Source: Chitinophagaceae bacterium
GTDB lineage: Bacteria > Bacteroidota > Bacteroidia > Chitinophagales > Chitinophagaceae
NCBI GenBank assembly: GCA_025923075.1
Contig: JAICGN010000032.1
Location: 1 to 37,904 of the forward strand
Direction of reading: 5' to 3'
Length of the DNA stretch: 37,904 bases
Part shown: in pieces, positions 17,455-25,524 of the stretch
Layout: every line of letters starts with the position of its first letter
Position numbering within the stretch: the first letter of the stretch is position 1
The notes under the pieces: generated by a model
The model's input: only the letters and a program-made list of their open reading frames with translations
Told to the model about the DNA's origin: nothing
The model's database searches: none
Program-made: the position numbers and the translations under genes

Positions 17455-17529
17455 AAGCTGAACACATGCCTGCAGGCGAACAGGTCATTATCAACGGTGC
17501 GAGGATGTCCTTCGCTGATGCACTATTAG

Positions 17530-18207
17530 TTATTTAAGTTCAAATTTGAATAAAAGCTTCTTCACCGTTACCTGCATAAAACCATCTTCCATACCAAATA
17601 ATTCGGCAAACATATTATTGTTGCTGGCCATTTTTTTGAACATATCCATGTAGCCCGAGTAAGGATCGCTTTCTTTCGGTTCTTCTACTGATATAAGTTG
17701 GCCAATGGCATTTCCTGAAATTGTTGCCAACATTTTAGCATCTGAATGGGCCTGTGAGTACAATCGCTTATAGATATTGGCCCTATAAGGTGAATCAGAT
17801 TCGTACTTGACATTACTGATCTTCCCTGCAATTCCTTTTATAGTAAGCAATAGTTTATACAATCGTTCGAGTGATGTATCTGAAGTGAGTGTTATTAAAA
17901 TTGAAGAATCGGCAGTTCTGGTAGGAACTATATCATAATTTCCTTTGGTTTCTACACGATACTTAAAACTGTTTTTATCTAAAATTCTTTTTATATTGTT
18001 AATAGAAATGATGGGATCAGTATTGTCTCTCTCCGTATTCATTCCAAGGAAAGTCGCATCATTACCGGTATTTATTTTGTAAGTAAATTCAAGAGGTTTT
18101 AATGATATGGTATCAGACACCATTACTTCTATAAATTTATTTGTTTGCGCATGAAGCCTGAACGAAAAAAGTAGGATTGCGGCTGTGATAATAGTTTTGT
18201 GTGTCAT
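17530..18207 (-). CDS. Exported SIMPL-domain-like (DUF541) protein
   Basis: A 225-residue protein with signal peptide MTHKTIITAAILLFSFRLHAQ. The mature part alternates strands and helices. The segment RLYSQAHSDAKMLATISGNAIGQLISVEEP resembles the C-terminal pattern of SIMPL/DUF541 proteins, where A-x-x-K-A-x-x-x-A and a G-x-I/L-x-S-x-x-E motif recur. SIMPL proteins are periplasmic or outer-membrane and of poorly known role. Assignment is by pattern only and could be wrong. It is on the same strand as the lipocalin-like gene upstream, 89 bp away, with a possible gene remnant in between. Confidence 0.6.
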   Translation of the reverse strand: MTHKTIITAAILLFSFRLHAQTNKFIEVMVSDTISLKPLEFTYKINTGNDATFLGMNTERDNTDPIISINNIKRILDKNSFKYRVETKGNYDIVPTRTADSSILITLTSDTSLERLYKLLLTIKGIAGKISNVKYESDSPYRANIYKRLYSQAHSDAKMLATISGNAIGQLISVEEPKESDPYSGYMDMFKKMASNNNMFAELFGMEDGFMQVTVKKLLFKFELK

Positions 18208-18208
18208 C

Positions 18209-18312
18209 TTATTTTTTATTCCAATATAATGAATAAATCATTCCATAACCACCCGGATCTTCTGCGGCAATGTTGACCTGGTATTTACTTTTGAATTTAC
18301 TTCGAGGCCTTT
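18209..18312 (-). pseudogene. Possible C-terminal gene remnant
   Basis: After the stop of the lipocalin-like gene, a different minus-strand frame stays open for about 33 codons and ends at TAA (18211-18209). It encodes KYQVNIAAEDPGGYGMIYSL followed by YWNKK, which has the look of a real protein C-terminus rather than random DNA. It has no start codon and begins just after a stop at 18313. It might be the end of a lost gene, or chance. Confidence 0.25.
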
Positions 18313-18680
18313 ATCCACTTCAGGCCGTTAAGCGCCTGGGCCCTGCCTTCACATGGATCTTCAATTAATGTCAGGGTGAAACTATCTCCGCTTAGATTGA
18401 TCTTATACTTTCCTGTTGCATCAGGGCAGCTATATTCACCCGTGCTTTGATCTGTCAAAGTAAGTGTGTCGCCCGTTATCTTACAATTGGTTTGAACTAA
18501 CACCTCTCCGCTGCTGGTTGTAACAAAACTGGAATCAGATTGGATGTGGAATGTAAGTGTGTCGTTAATAGGCTCACCTATCCAGGCTTTCCAGTTTTTG
18601 TTATTGATGGATTGTGCCTGGACATGGACTGCGGTTGACGCTAGCAAAAATAAACCGGCGGCTAAAATGATCTTTTTCAT
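18297..18680 (-). CDS. Small secreted lipocalin-like protein
   Basis: A 127-residue exported protein with signal peptide MKKIILAAGLFLLASTAVHVQAQ, cleaved after AQA or AQ. The mature part is a run of short beta strands (WKAWIGEPINDTLTFHIQSD, SFVTTSSGEVLVQTN, CKITGDTLTLTDQSTGEYSC, KYKINLSGDSFTLTLIEDPC) with three Cys, ending in GRAQALNGLKWIK. This is the outline of a small lipocalin-type barrel. The ligand is unknown. A promoter candidate lies at 18755-18787. I am sure it is a real exported protein, less of the fold. Confidence 0.7.
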   Translation of the reverse strand: MKKIILAAGLFLLASTAVHVQAQSINNKNWKAWIGEPINDTLTFHIQSDSSFVTTSSGEVLVQTNCKITGDTLTLTDQSTGEYSCPDATGKYKINLSGDSFTLTLIEDPCEGRAQALNGLKWIKASK

Positions 18681-18754
18681 GGCAAATGTTTTTAGATAAA
18701 TGGTTTTTAAAACAAAAATGTAAAACTATTCCCGCGGTTTGAAGTTGGATATTA

Positions 18755-18787
18755 CAAAGCTAGGAAATTAAACATTCCATCTGCCAA
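18755..18787 (-). promoter_or_regulatory. Candidate promoter of the lipocalin-like gene
   Basis: On the minus strand TTG (18787-18785) and TAGCTTTG (18762-18755) are spaced 22 nt, at the long end of the accepted range. It lies about 75 nt before the ATG at 18680. Confidence 0.45.
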
Positions 18788-18814
18788 TAGTAAAGATGCG
18801 GCGTTGAAGACAGA

Positions 18815-19267
18815 TTATTTTACCAGCGTAAAATCTTTGGTCGATGTGCCTTGCCAGTGTACAAATTGCCATTTTTTATCTCGGTAAACCCATCCCTGTG
18901 TATAAAATACTTCACCCACTTGTTGGTTGCCTGCATAGAATTTCGCCTTGCCATTTCTCAAAACAAAATTCCCAAATACTCTCTGCGACTTCTCCGAAAA
19001 ATTAACCAGAAAACCTTTATAATTAGGAATATCGGCGATCATGGATGCTAATGTCATCATAGTGCCGTTCGCATTAATATCAAGATAATCGTTGCCGGCA
19101 ACCTTTCTAAAAGCAGCTGAATCTCCATTCGAAAGGGCATCCACCATTTGTTTTTCCATCGTATCGAGTTGCGAAAGAATTCTTGCTGATAAACCTGTAT
19201 CCTGGGCCGGAAGATTGTTCGGGATCAGGAAGAATAATACATACGAGAATAATACTAAATTTTTCAT
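18815..19267 (-). CDS. Exported NTF2-like (DUF4440-type) protein
   Basis: A 150-residue protein with signal peptide MKNLVLFSYVLFFLIPNNLPAQ. The mature part has the cone-shaped NTF2-like outline: an opening helix pair (LDTMEKQMVDALSNGDSAAFRKVAGNDYLDI) and curved strands ending KNLGW-type (YTQGWVYRDKKWQFVHWQGT). Such proteins often carry a ligand pocket; none is assigned. The ATG at 19267 is chosen over one 7 codons upstream because it begins the signal peptide and because a TACCTTTG promoter box (19293-19286) overlaps that upstream ATG, leaving it untranscribed. Confidence 0.78.
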   Translation of the reverse strand: MKNLVLFSYVLFFLIPNNLPAQDTGLSARILSQLDTMEKQMVDALSNGDSAAFRKVAGNDYLDINANGTMMTLASMIADIPNYKGFLVNFSEKSQRVFGNFVLRNGKAKFYAGNQQVGEVFYTQGWVYRDKKWQFVHWQGTSTKDFTLVK

Positions 19268-19285
19268 GTCACAAGGTTTACATAT

Positions 19286-19293
19286 CAAAGGTA
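19286..19293 (-). promoter_or_regulatory. Candidate -7 box for the NTF2-like gene
   Basis: TACCTTTG on the minus strand (19293-19286) matches TAnnTTTG and lies 18 nt before the ATG at 19267. No clear TTG is seen about 20 nt upstream. Confidence 0.4.
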
Positions 19294-19378
19294 ATCTTGA
19301 TCATGCATTCACGATGGGGCCCATTGACTAAATAAACTGGCATGATTTATTAACGCAATGTAGGTACCGGGATGCCTT

Positions 19379-20194
19379 CTATTTCTTTTTATATTGATTT
19401 GATAGATCCATGATCCTGATATTCCGGAAATCAATTTCCTGTCCTTCACTCTGAAGTGCAATAAAGCCGCTGCTTAACAATTTGCCGTCTATTTTTATTT
19501 TAGGATCGTACCGATTGACAACACCACCGCCAATCTGCGGTTTTGAGTATTGTAATACAGTATCGCCATTAATAATATGTGTGATCAATGAATCACCCAG
19601 TACGATCAATTCTGCATTTACCCATTGCTCACCATCATATGTTTTAGAATTGGAGTTGATGCAATGTGAAGGAACAATTTTTCCTTCCTGCATGACCTCG
19701 GTTCCGGGTGAGCACATATTGCCTGTTGACCTGGGTTTGCCATCACCCAATCCGCCAAGAAACTGCATTTCGACAGAAATGGGCCAGTCCTGTTCTTTCG
19801 GCATTGTATGGGGATCTTGCGAATGAAACATAACACCGCTGTTTCGCAGAGTATAGGAGGGAGCAGTTTCTACCCACTCGCCGATAAAACGATATTGAAG
19901 CCTTAGATGAAAATAGGAGAAAGGAGTTTTATAATAAAGATGACCAAACTGCTCATTGAAATCTCCATATTGATCATACCTTACTTTGATCATGTCATCT
20001 TCTGCCCGGAAAGTGTTGCCAAAATTATCTCCCAAATCATGATGATGGATTTTCACGATCCAATCATTAATGTTCTTGCCATTGAATAAGGAAACCCAGG
20101 TGCCTGAAGTTTGTGCAGCATTTTTTGAATGACATGCAGCGATAATCGAAATTGAAAGAGATATTATATAAGTTAATACTGGTCGCGGTTGCAT
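19379..20194 (-). CDS. DUF1080 (3-keto-disaccharide hydrolase-type) lipoprotein
   Basis: A 271-residue lipoprotein. Signal peptide ending SIIAAC puts a lipidated Cys at about residue 21. The rest is one DUF1080 domain, a concanavalin-like beta sandwich: it starts GTWVSLFNGKNINDWIVK and contains LRNSGVMFHSQDPHTMPKEQ, SVEMQFLGG and GFIALQSEGQEIDFRNIRI, the standard closing motif. Some relatives hydrolyse 3-keto glycosides; whether this one does is unknown. In many Bacteroidota such genes sit near sugar oxidoreductases; none is adjacent here. It appears monocistronic. Confidence 0.88.
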   Translation of the reverse strand: MQPRPVLTYIISLSISIIAACHSKNAAQTSGTWVSLFNGKNINDWIVKIHHHDLGDNFGNTFRAEDDMIKVRYDQYGDFNEQFGHLYYKTPFSYFHLRLQYRFIGEWVETAPSYTLRNSGVMFHSQDPHTMPKEQDWPISVEMQFLGGLGDGKPRSTGNMCSPGTEVMQEGKIVPSHCINSNSKTYDGEQWVNAELIVLGDSLITHIINGDTVLQYSKPQIGGGVVNRYDPKIKIDGKLLSSGFIALQSEGQEIDFRNIRIMDLSNQYKKK

Positions 20195-20291
20195 ATATAT
20201 TTAGATAAGTGACCTGGAGTTTTTAGTCAGTGTGTCTATATAGTTGGTCTTTTTAGATGTTGTGGTTGACATTATTGAAATTTGTTGGAAA

Positions 20292-20702
20292 TTATGAATA
20301 TAAAATCAACTGAGTGCAGCGAAATAAGGCTACCGTTTTTTGGTTTTCCTTGCTCTTAACTATTACATCCCAAACCTGTGTTGTTTGTCCTGCATGTTGC
20401 AAAGTTGCCTCGGCTATTATAAAACCACTTTTTGTTGAACCCAAAAAATTTGATTTTAATTCTATTGTAGTAAAAGATTTTGCCAGTAGCGGTAAATTAT
20501 AAAGACAGGCATAACCGGCAATGGTATCTGCAAGGGTAACCACGCTACCTGCATGCAAATATCCATTTGGAGCAAATAGCGATCTTTTAACTTCCATTTG
20601 TGCCGCCGCTATATTGGTAGAGACATTCAAAACTTCAATACCAAGAAGTCCGGGGAAACAGTCAGCTCCAAACTTTGAAAAATCTGTTTGTTTGTAGTCC
20701 AT
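20292..20702 (-). CDS. PaaI-family hotdog-fold thioesterase
   Basis: A 136-residue cytosolic hotdog protein of the kind that hydrolyses acyl-CoA or aryl-CoA thioesters. The core reads LFAPNGYLHAGSVVTLADTIAGYAC (equivalent to the usual N/HGG...AD family motif, with HAG here) and then FTTIELKSNFLGSTKSG. The catalytic Asp is probably the one in LADTIAG. It follows the DUF1330 gene by 43 bp on the same strand, so the two are likely co-transcribed. The physiological substrate is not evident. Confidence 0.85.
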   Translation of the reverse strand: MDYKQTDFSKFGADCFPGLLGIEVLNVSTNIAAAQMEVKRSLFAPNGYLHAGSVVTLADTIAGYACLYNLPLLAKSFTTIELKSNFLGSTKSGFIIAEATLQHAGQTTQVWDVIVKSKENQKTVALFRCTQLILYS

Positions 20703-20745
20703 TTATATTTATTGAGATCAGGAGATATTTTACTATACATCACGT

Positions 20746-21042
20746 TTATTTTTTCTCAAATTGCTTCAATATGATCATCGTACAATTTGAAGTGGACTTG
20801 TGGCGCAAATGAATGAAAGATTGATATTCCGGGTCGTTATAAAAATTATGTACCGCCTCTTCTGAAGGAAATTCTACTATTGCATTCATGGCCCTGGGTT
20901 TCCCTTCCAATGCTTTAGCGGCTGTATCCATAGCTAATAGTTTCGCGCCATGCTTTGCAAGCAATGGCGCTACCCGTGGGGGATAGTCTTTGAATGTTTC
21001 CAAGTCGTGAATATCGTACGCGTTTACTACATATACTGGCAT
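20746..21042 (-). CDS. DUF1330 ferredoxin-like-fold protein
   Basis: A 98-residue cytosolic protein with the dimeric alpha/beta-barrel pattern of DUF1330: VYVVNAYDIHDLETFKDYPPRVAPLLAKHG, then GKPRAMNAIVEFPSEEAVHNFYNDPEYQ. Length and motifs are typical and complete. No biochemical role is established for the family. It is the first gene of a likely pair with the PaaI thioesterase. A TAACTTTG box lies about 65 bp upstream. Confidence 0.88.
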   Translation of the reverse strand: MPVYVVNAYDIHDLETFKDYPPRVAPLLAKHGAKLLAMDTAAKALEGKPRAMNAIVEFPSEEAVHNFYNDPEYQSFIHLRHKSTSNCTMIILKQFEKK

Positions 21043-21106
21043 TGCTATCGTTTTAAAATAATATGTTTATTCGTGGGTGTATTAAGAAGAGAAGGGTATG
21101 AACAAA

Positions 21107-21114
21107 CAAAGTTA
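21107..21114 (-). promoter_or_regulatory. Candidate -7 box for DUF1330-PaaI
   Basis: TAACTTTG on the minus strand (21114-21107) fits TAnnTTTG, about 65 nt before the DUF1330 start. No -33 TTG is found at a suitable distance, so this is weak. Confidence 0.3.
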
Positions 21115-21169
21115 ATAAATATCAATTCCTGATTTTGCTCGCACTTTGGAATGACGGTCTAAACGAGTT

Positions 21170-21724
21170 TCATTTCCTCAAAGGTTCAGGTGCATCTTCA
21201 AATTTTTTATACTTTCCCAGTAGTTTGCCAATCGTATATGTCAATGGAAAAACGGTTTTTTTCACAAAAACTGGAATTTCCGGAAGATCATACTCTTTCG
21301 CATAACGTGTCATGAGGTAGGCAGCATCAAATGTTTCAGGCTGTGCTTTCCCGGATTTATTTTGCGCAGCATAAATTGAAGAAAGAAAAAAGACAATCGT
21401 ATTGGCGGGTTTTATCCATCCTTTGCAATTAAGAATCCTATCGCCTGCATTCCAAAAACGATGGGGAGTTCCACGCTTAAATACAACGGTCTCTCCTTCG
21501 TTCGCATAGTGCAAATTTCCCCCTAAGACCTGGTAGCCAATTTTGCCACTTACGACGGTTAACGATTCATCCTGCAGGAAATGTGTATGCATGACTGGTC
21601 CGTGACCAGGAGTAACGAAATTTTCGACGATCACTCTGTCGCCGTCAGGTTCCTGTTGAACCGAATGAAAGATTATTTTTTCGCCAAGACAGTTTTCGAT
21701 CGTATGCGGGTAAGTAATTTTCAT
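21170..21724 (-). CDS. Cupin-domain protein
   Basis: A 184-residue cytosolic protein with a single cupin barrel at about residues 30-110. Metal-ligand pattern H-x-H...E is in VMHTHFLQDESLTVVSG and the second motif in VVFKRGTPHRFWNAG. The C-terminal 70 residues (YAAQNKSGKAQPETFDAAYLMTRYAKEYDL and on) form an extension seen in some cupins of this type; its role is unknown. It is the third gene of a likely operon with the GNAT enzyme and the metzincin-like lipoprotein, 43 bp from the latter. Confidence 0.82.
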   Translation of the reverse strand: MKITYPHTIENCLGEKIIFHSVQQEPDGDRVIVENFVTPGHGPVMHTHFLQDESLTVVSGKIGYQVLGGNLHYANEGETVVFKRGTPHRFWNAGDRILNCKGWIKPANTIVFFLSSIYAAQNKSGKAQPETFDAAYLMTRYAKEYDLPEIPVFVKKTVFPLTYTIGKLLGKYKKFEDAPEPLRK

Positions 21725-21767
21725 TATACTTATGTTTTACGCCGTTGTTTTTATGAACAAGAGATTT

Positions 21768-22283
21768 TTATTTTGCCCAATCCGGCACGGGCGTAAGCGG
21801 ATTGAATAGCTCATCAACATAATAAGGCCTCCTGTACGACAAATCACAACCACTACCGGTAAAATAGACACATGGTGAATACACAGTAATATTATCCGGA
21901 TACATAATAGTTTTAGGATCACCCTTTGGCATGGCGCTGTTGTCATGCACTCTTCCAAGAATACAATGTCCAAGTTCATGAAATATCATCGCCTCGAGTT
22001 GCACATCATTTTGCCAGCAGTAGGGAACATTTATTGAAATAATTTTTTGTACGTCGTTTTTCTGGGAAATTGTATTTGACACTGCACAATACAACAATGG
22101 TAAAGAAGAATCCTTCTTTAGGATCAGGTTATCAATAGTAATGTCTCTTCCCCGCGCTTTAGCCTCCTCTATAAACCTGTCGATATAAAGTTCAAATTCC
22201 GCAGGCACATCATATATAAAGTCATTTTCTCTTCCACAACCAAGAATGAAAATCACCCAGGCCATCAGTACTTTTTTCAACAT
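21768..22283 (-). CDS. Metzincin-like zinc metalloprotease lipoprotein
   Basis: A 171-residue predicted lipoprotein: MLKKVLMAWVIFILGC places a lipidated Cys at residue 16. The zinc site is H102-E103-L-G-H106 with a third His at 113, in FHELGHCILGRVHD. Met127 in KTIMYPDN looks like the Met-turn of metzincins. The His spacing is HExxHxxxGxxH, one residue longer than the standard HExxHxxGxxH. Four further Cys (66, 89, 138, 146) could form disulfides. It probably cleaves proteins or peptides in the periplasm or at the surface. It lies 20 bp after the GNAT gene. Confidence 0.72.
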   Translation of the reverse strand: MLKKVLMAWVIFILGCGRENDFIYDVPAEFELYIDRFIEEAKARGRDITIDNLILKKDSSLPLLYCAVSNTISQKNDVQKIISINVPYCWQNDVQLEAMIFHELGHCILGRVHDNSAMPKGDPKTIMYPDNITVYSPCVYFTGSGCDLSYRRPYYVDELFNPLTPVPDWAK

Positions 22284-22303
22284 ATACTAATATACAAAAG
22301 AAT

Positions 22304-22783
22304 TCAATCAGGGGTTTTGTCCTGCAGATTAAATCGCATTTCCAAAAGGTATTTTGAGAAACCTACCTTCTCGTAAGCTTTAATGGCGTAAGCATTATCA
22401 TAATATACGTCCAGCCGAAACTCATTAATATTTTGTAATGCCGCCCAATCTTTTAATGCATCGATGATCTTTTTATTTAAACCTCTTCCCCTGTATTCCG
22501 GCAACACGTACATAAATCCTAAGTAAGCATGTTGTTTATGCTTCAAAAATGGTTTTGAGCTTTCGATTCGGGCATAACCTGAAGCAATGATCCTTTTATC
22601 TGTTTCAGCAACCACAACTTCAATATGCGAAGCGGTAAGCATTGTTTTTAGATCATAATAATTCACGGGGTCAGCTTTGATCGTGGGATCGAACGGACGT
22701 TCCGTTTTTATAAGGTCTTGCTCAAATAGTAAAAGCTGGTCCAGGTCATCAGGCAAGGCTTTTCGTATTTTGATCTCATTCAT
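22304..22783 (-). CDS. GNAT-family N-acetyltransferase
   Basis: A 159-residue cytosolic acetyltransferase. Motif A, the acetyl-CoA pyrophosphate loop, is YVLPEYRGRGLNKKIIDAL (R-G-R-G-L). Motif B follows as FRLDVYYDNAYAIKAYEKVGFSKY, the usual N-x-x-A-x-x-x-Y-x-K-x-G-F. The acceptor is unknown. It is the first of three minus-strand genes (metzincin-like lipoprotein, cupin) with gaps of 20 and 43 bp, suggesting one transcript. Confidence 0.9.
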   Translation of the reverse strand: MNEIKIRKALPDDLDQLLLFEQDLIKTERPFDPTIKADPVNYYDLKTMLTASHIEVVVAETDKRIIASGYARIESSKPFLKHKQHAYLGFMYVLPEYRGRGLNKKIIDALKDWAALQNINEFRLDVYYDNAYAIKAYEKVGFSKYLLEMRFNLQDKTPD

Positions 22784-23011
22784 TCTCTTTCATTATTGGT
22801 GAGATGAATTTACGTCGTTGTTAGTATTTCATAGAATTGAATTTATTTAGGGCTAGCCCCGGCGCAATGTTATAGAAAGTTTTATAATTACCTCTTCTCT
22901 GGGTTTATGCCAAATGCAAAACCCAGGCGATCTGGTCTCATGAATTAACAATTCACGTTTTTTGTTGGCATATTTTCTGACCTCATTGTTATTAGATAAA
23001 TAATTTGCATT

Positions 23012-23503
23012 ATGAAAAAGCTTAAAATATTGCTGGCATTCTTAATCACCATGATTTGGGATTTACCGGCATTAAACGCACAGGAAAAGGATGCCGCTGT
23101 ACTTCAACAAATGTTTGACACAAAGAATTTTATTTTTAAGGCGGAAACCGTAAATCCGCAAAGCGGCCGAACCCGCCAATTGACTCAGGAATACGATCTG
23201 ACAATAACGAGAGATAAGATCGTTTGTTTTCTTCCTTACTATGGACGTGCCTTTAGTGCCCCGGTTAGTTCAGAAGGTGGAATAAAATTTACTTCGATTG
23301 ACTTTGGCTACGAGGTAAAGCAAGTAAAAAAAGGTTGGGAAATAACCATGGTACCAAAAGACGTTACCGATGTGCACCAAATGTACCTTACTGCATTTAC
23401 TAACGGTAAGGCGACACTCCAAGTAACCAGCAATAACCGGCAGAATATCTCATTCAACGGCTATGTTGATAAGGGAAAAGACGTCGAAAAAAAGGCTTTT
23501 TGA
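23012..23503 (+). CDS. Exported DUF4251 protein
   Basis: A 163-residue exported protein. Signal peptide MKKLKILLAFLITMIWDLPALNAQ. The rest matches the Bacteroidota family DUF4251: FIFKAETVNPQSGRTRQLTQ, IVCFLPYYGRAFSAP, GIKFTSIDFGYEV, and ATLQVTSNNRQNISFNGYV near the end. The family is of unknown function and predicted beta-rich. Length is typical. It is a single gene. Confidence 0.88.
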   Translation: MKKLKILLAFLITMIWDLPALNAQEKDAAVLQQMFDTKNFIFKAETVNPQSGRTRQLTQEYDLTITRDKIVCFLPYYGRAFSAPVSSEGGIKFTSIDFGYEVKQVKKGWEITMVPKDVTDVHQMYLTAFTNGKATLQVTSNNRQNISFNGYVDKGKDVEKKAF

Positions 23504-23669
23504 CCATCCCTGGGAAATAAAACCGGACTGTGTTCAGGCCCCGGATTTCAAACGGCGCCCCGAAAAAAGATTTTCGCCAATTAAGGAGTAATGCTTTCTA
23601 CAATATTCTTATTTTTATGCCGTTATAAGGAGCGAAATCAATTGGTTTAATTTTTGGAAGCCTTATTCT

Positions 23670-24743
23670 ATGAAACAAGAAACCGTACCATCTGTACCAA
23701 CTGCGTCAAGCACGTTAATAAAGAAAGCCCTCTTTGTTATCGTTGCAACTATCTTTTTAGTTTTGATCTTTGCCTATTATCCCAATCTTCAAAATTCATT
23801 GGTTAAGGCAGTTCCTGATTCAATTAAGGTTGATACAATTGAAACTGGTGTGAATCCAACGCCTGTCGAAGCATCGTTATCTTATAAAGAAAAAATGGCT
23901 CATATTATAAACGGGGATTCTTCGGGCAGATGGACGATAAGTGATGATGAGCCGTTAGCCGGTTCAGTTTTTCCTTATAAAAGAATAATTGCTTATTACG
24001 GTAACCTGTATTCAAAAAATATGGGCATATTGGGTGAACTGCCAAAACATGAAGTATTGGAAAAGCTGCAAGACGAAGTAAAGCAATGGCAGGAAGCTGA
24101 TAGCGTGATTCAAGTGCAGCCTGCTCTTCATTACATTGCCGTAACCGCACAAAACTTGCCTGGAAAGGGAAACAAATACAGGCTTCGTATGCCTTTTTCT
24201 CAAATAGATTCGGTGTTGAAAATGGCCGAACAGATCAATGCAATTGTTTTTGTTGACATACAAGTTGGTTTAAGTACACTACAGGATGAAATACCTCAGC
24301 TCGAAAAGTATCTCAGGCTTCCGAATGTGCACCTTGGTATTGACCCGGAATTTTCTATGAAGGGTGGAGAAAAACCAGGTGCTGTGATCGGCAGTTTCGA
24401 TGCGGCAGACATTAATTATACTATTGAATATCTTGAAAAAATTGTAAAGGAGAATAAACTGCCACCAAAAATCCTGGTCGTGCATCGCTTTACACAGGCC
24501 ATGGTTAAAAATTATAAAGACATTAAAGTAAAGCCGGAAGTGCAAGTTGTGATGCATATGGACGGATGGGGATTCCCTGCAAAAAAGATCAATACATATA
24601 AGCAGTTTATTTATAGGGAGCCTGTCGACTTTACAGGATTCAAGATCTTCTATAAGAATGATACAAGAAATAACAGCCGTCTTTTAACTCCGCAGGAACT
24701 TTTAAAGTTAAAGCCACAGCCTGTTTATATACAGTATCAATAG
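23670..24743 (+). CDS. Membrane-anchored protein with a TIM-barrel-like extracytoplasmic domain, function unknown
   Basis: A 357-residue protein with one N-terminal transmembrane helix (about 19-39, KKALFVIVATIFLVLIFAYY), a linker to about 90, and a globular domain outside the membrane. The globular part starts KRIIAYYGNLYSKNMGILGE and has an alternating strand-helix pattern with VFVDIQVGLS, HLGIDPEFSM (Asp225, Glu227), KILVVHRFTQAMVKN and VVMHMDGWGFPAKK. Strand-end acidic residues in such a barrel recall glycoside hydrolases, but I cannot name a family. From memory, similar sequences occur in secreted actinomycete proteins. Function is not assigned. Confidence 0.6.
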   Translation: MKQETVPSVPTASSTLIKKALFVIVATIFLVLIFAYYPNLQNSLVKAVPDSIKVDTIETGVNPTPVEASLSYKEKMAHIINGDSSGRWTISDDEPLAGSVFPYKRIIAYYGNLYSKNMGILGELPKHEVLEKLQDEVKQWQEADSVIQVQPALHYIAVTAQNLPGKGNKYRLRMPFSQIDSVLKMAEQINAIVFVDIQVGLSTLQDEIPQLEKYLRLPNVHLGIDPEFSMKGGEKPGAVIGSFDAADINYTIEYLEKIVKENKLPPKILVVHRFTQAMVKNYKDIKVKPEVQVVMHMDGWGFPAKKINTYKQFIYREPVDFTGFKIFYKNDTRNNSRLLTPQELLKLKPQPVYIQYQ

Positions 24744-24756
24744 TGATCCAGTCATT

Positions 24757-25521
24757 TTAAAACATTCCTTTAATCCAGCCGCCATCCACTGCCAGTGAAA
24801 CACCGGTAATAAAACTTGCCCGTTCGCTTGCCAAAAATGTCACTGCTGCAGCAAACTCTTCCGGTCTTCCAAAACGGCCCAATGGGATCTCCGCTTTTGC
24901 GGATTCGAATGAAGGGCTGGTCTCAATTAGTTTTTTTAATCTCTCAGTTTCTGTATAACCGGGCATTACATTATTGACAGTGATATTATAAACAGCCAAT
25001 TCATTAGCCAAAGTTCTCATTAGACCAGCAACAGATGCCCTTACCGAGTTAGATAGTACAAGATTATTAACTGGTTGTTTTACCGCTTGCGATGTAATAG
25101 CGATAATTCTTCCCCATCGTTGTTGTTTCATACCGGGCAAAAAGCCGTTAACTAAACCAACAGCACTTACCAACATATCCTTATATGCTTTATCCCAATC
25201 GTTTTCTTTAAAGTCTTCGAACTTACCTGTGGGAGGCCCGCCACTATTTGTGATAAGGATATCGATATGGGTGTGAACTTGTAAAGTTTTTTTGATGAGC
25301 TGCTCTCTTTCCGCAGCAATGGAAAGATCCCCATCAAGAGCAAGCACTTCTTCACTACTTATTCTTTGTATTTCATCTTTTGCCTTTCCAAGACTCTCTT
25401 TGTTGCGACCGCAAATAATCAGGTTGGCGCCTTCCTGTGCGAGCTCAAGAGCCACGGCTTTTCCAAGTCCCTGGCTTGACGCCGCAACGAATGCTATTTT
25501 ATTTTTTAAGCCAAGATCCAT
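24757..25521 (-). CDS. Short-chain dehydrogenase-like protein with atypical active site
   Basis: A 254-residue Rossmann-fold SDR-like protein. The nucleotide loop reads AASSQGLG instead of TGxxxGxG; the NAG motif is replaced by NSGGPP; Ser is kept in ITSQAVKQP, but the Tyr-x-x-x-Lys pair is absent (LSNSVRASVAG stands there). These changes fit the BKR-like SDR subgroup (CDD cd05344, from memory), which deviates from the catalytic tetrad. The ending FITGVSLAVDGGW is standard. The KdgF-like cupin lies 3 bp upstream on the same strand. Oxidoreductase activity and substrate are uncertain. Confidence 0.82.
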   Translation of the reverse strand: MDLGLKNKIAFVAASSQGLGKAVALELAQEGANLIICGRNKESLGKAKDEIQRISSEEVLALDGDLSIAAEREQLIKKTLQVHTHIDILITNSGGPPTGKFEDFKENDWDKAYKDMLVSAVGLVNGFLPGMKQQRWGRIIAITSQAVKQPVNNLVLSNSVRASVAGLMRTLANELAVYNITVNNVMPGYTETERLKKLIETSPSFESAKAEIPLGRFGRPEEFAAAVTFLASERASFITGVSLAVDGGWIKGMF

Positions 25522-25524
25522 AAA

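Noticed and set aside
17455-17529. Possible terminator between the MFS gene and the SIMPL-like gene.
   Set aside because: The only hairpin (GCCTGCAGGC) has no loop and no T-tract, so it is not a convincing terminator.
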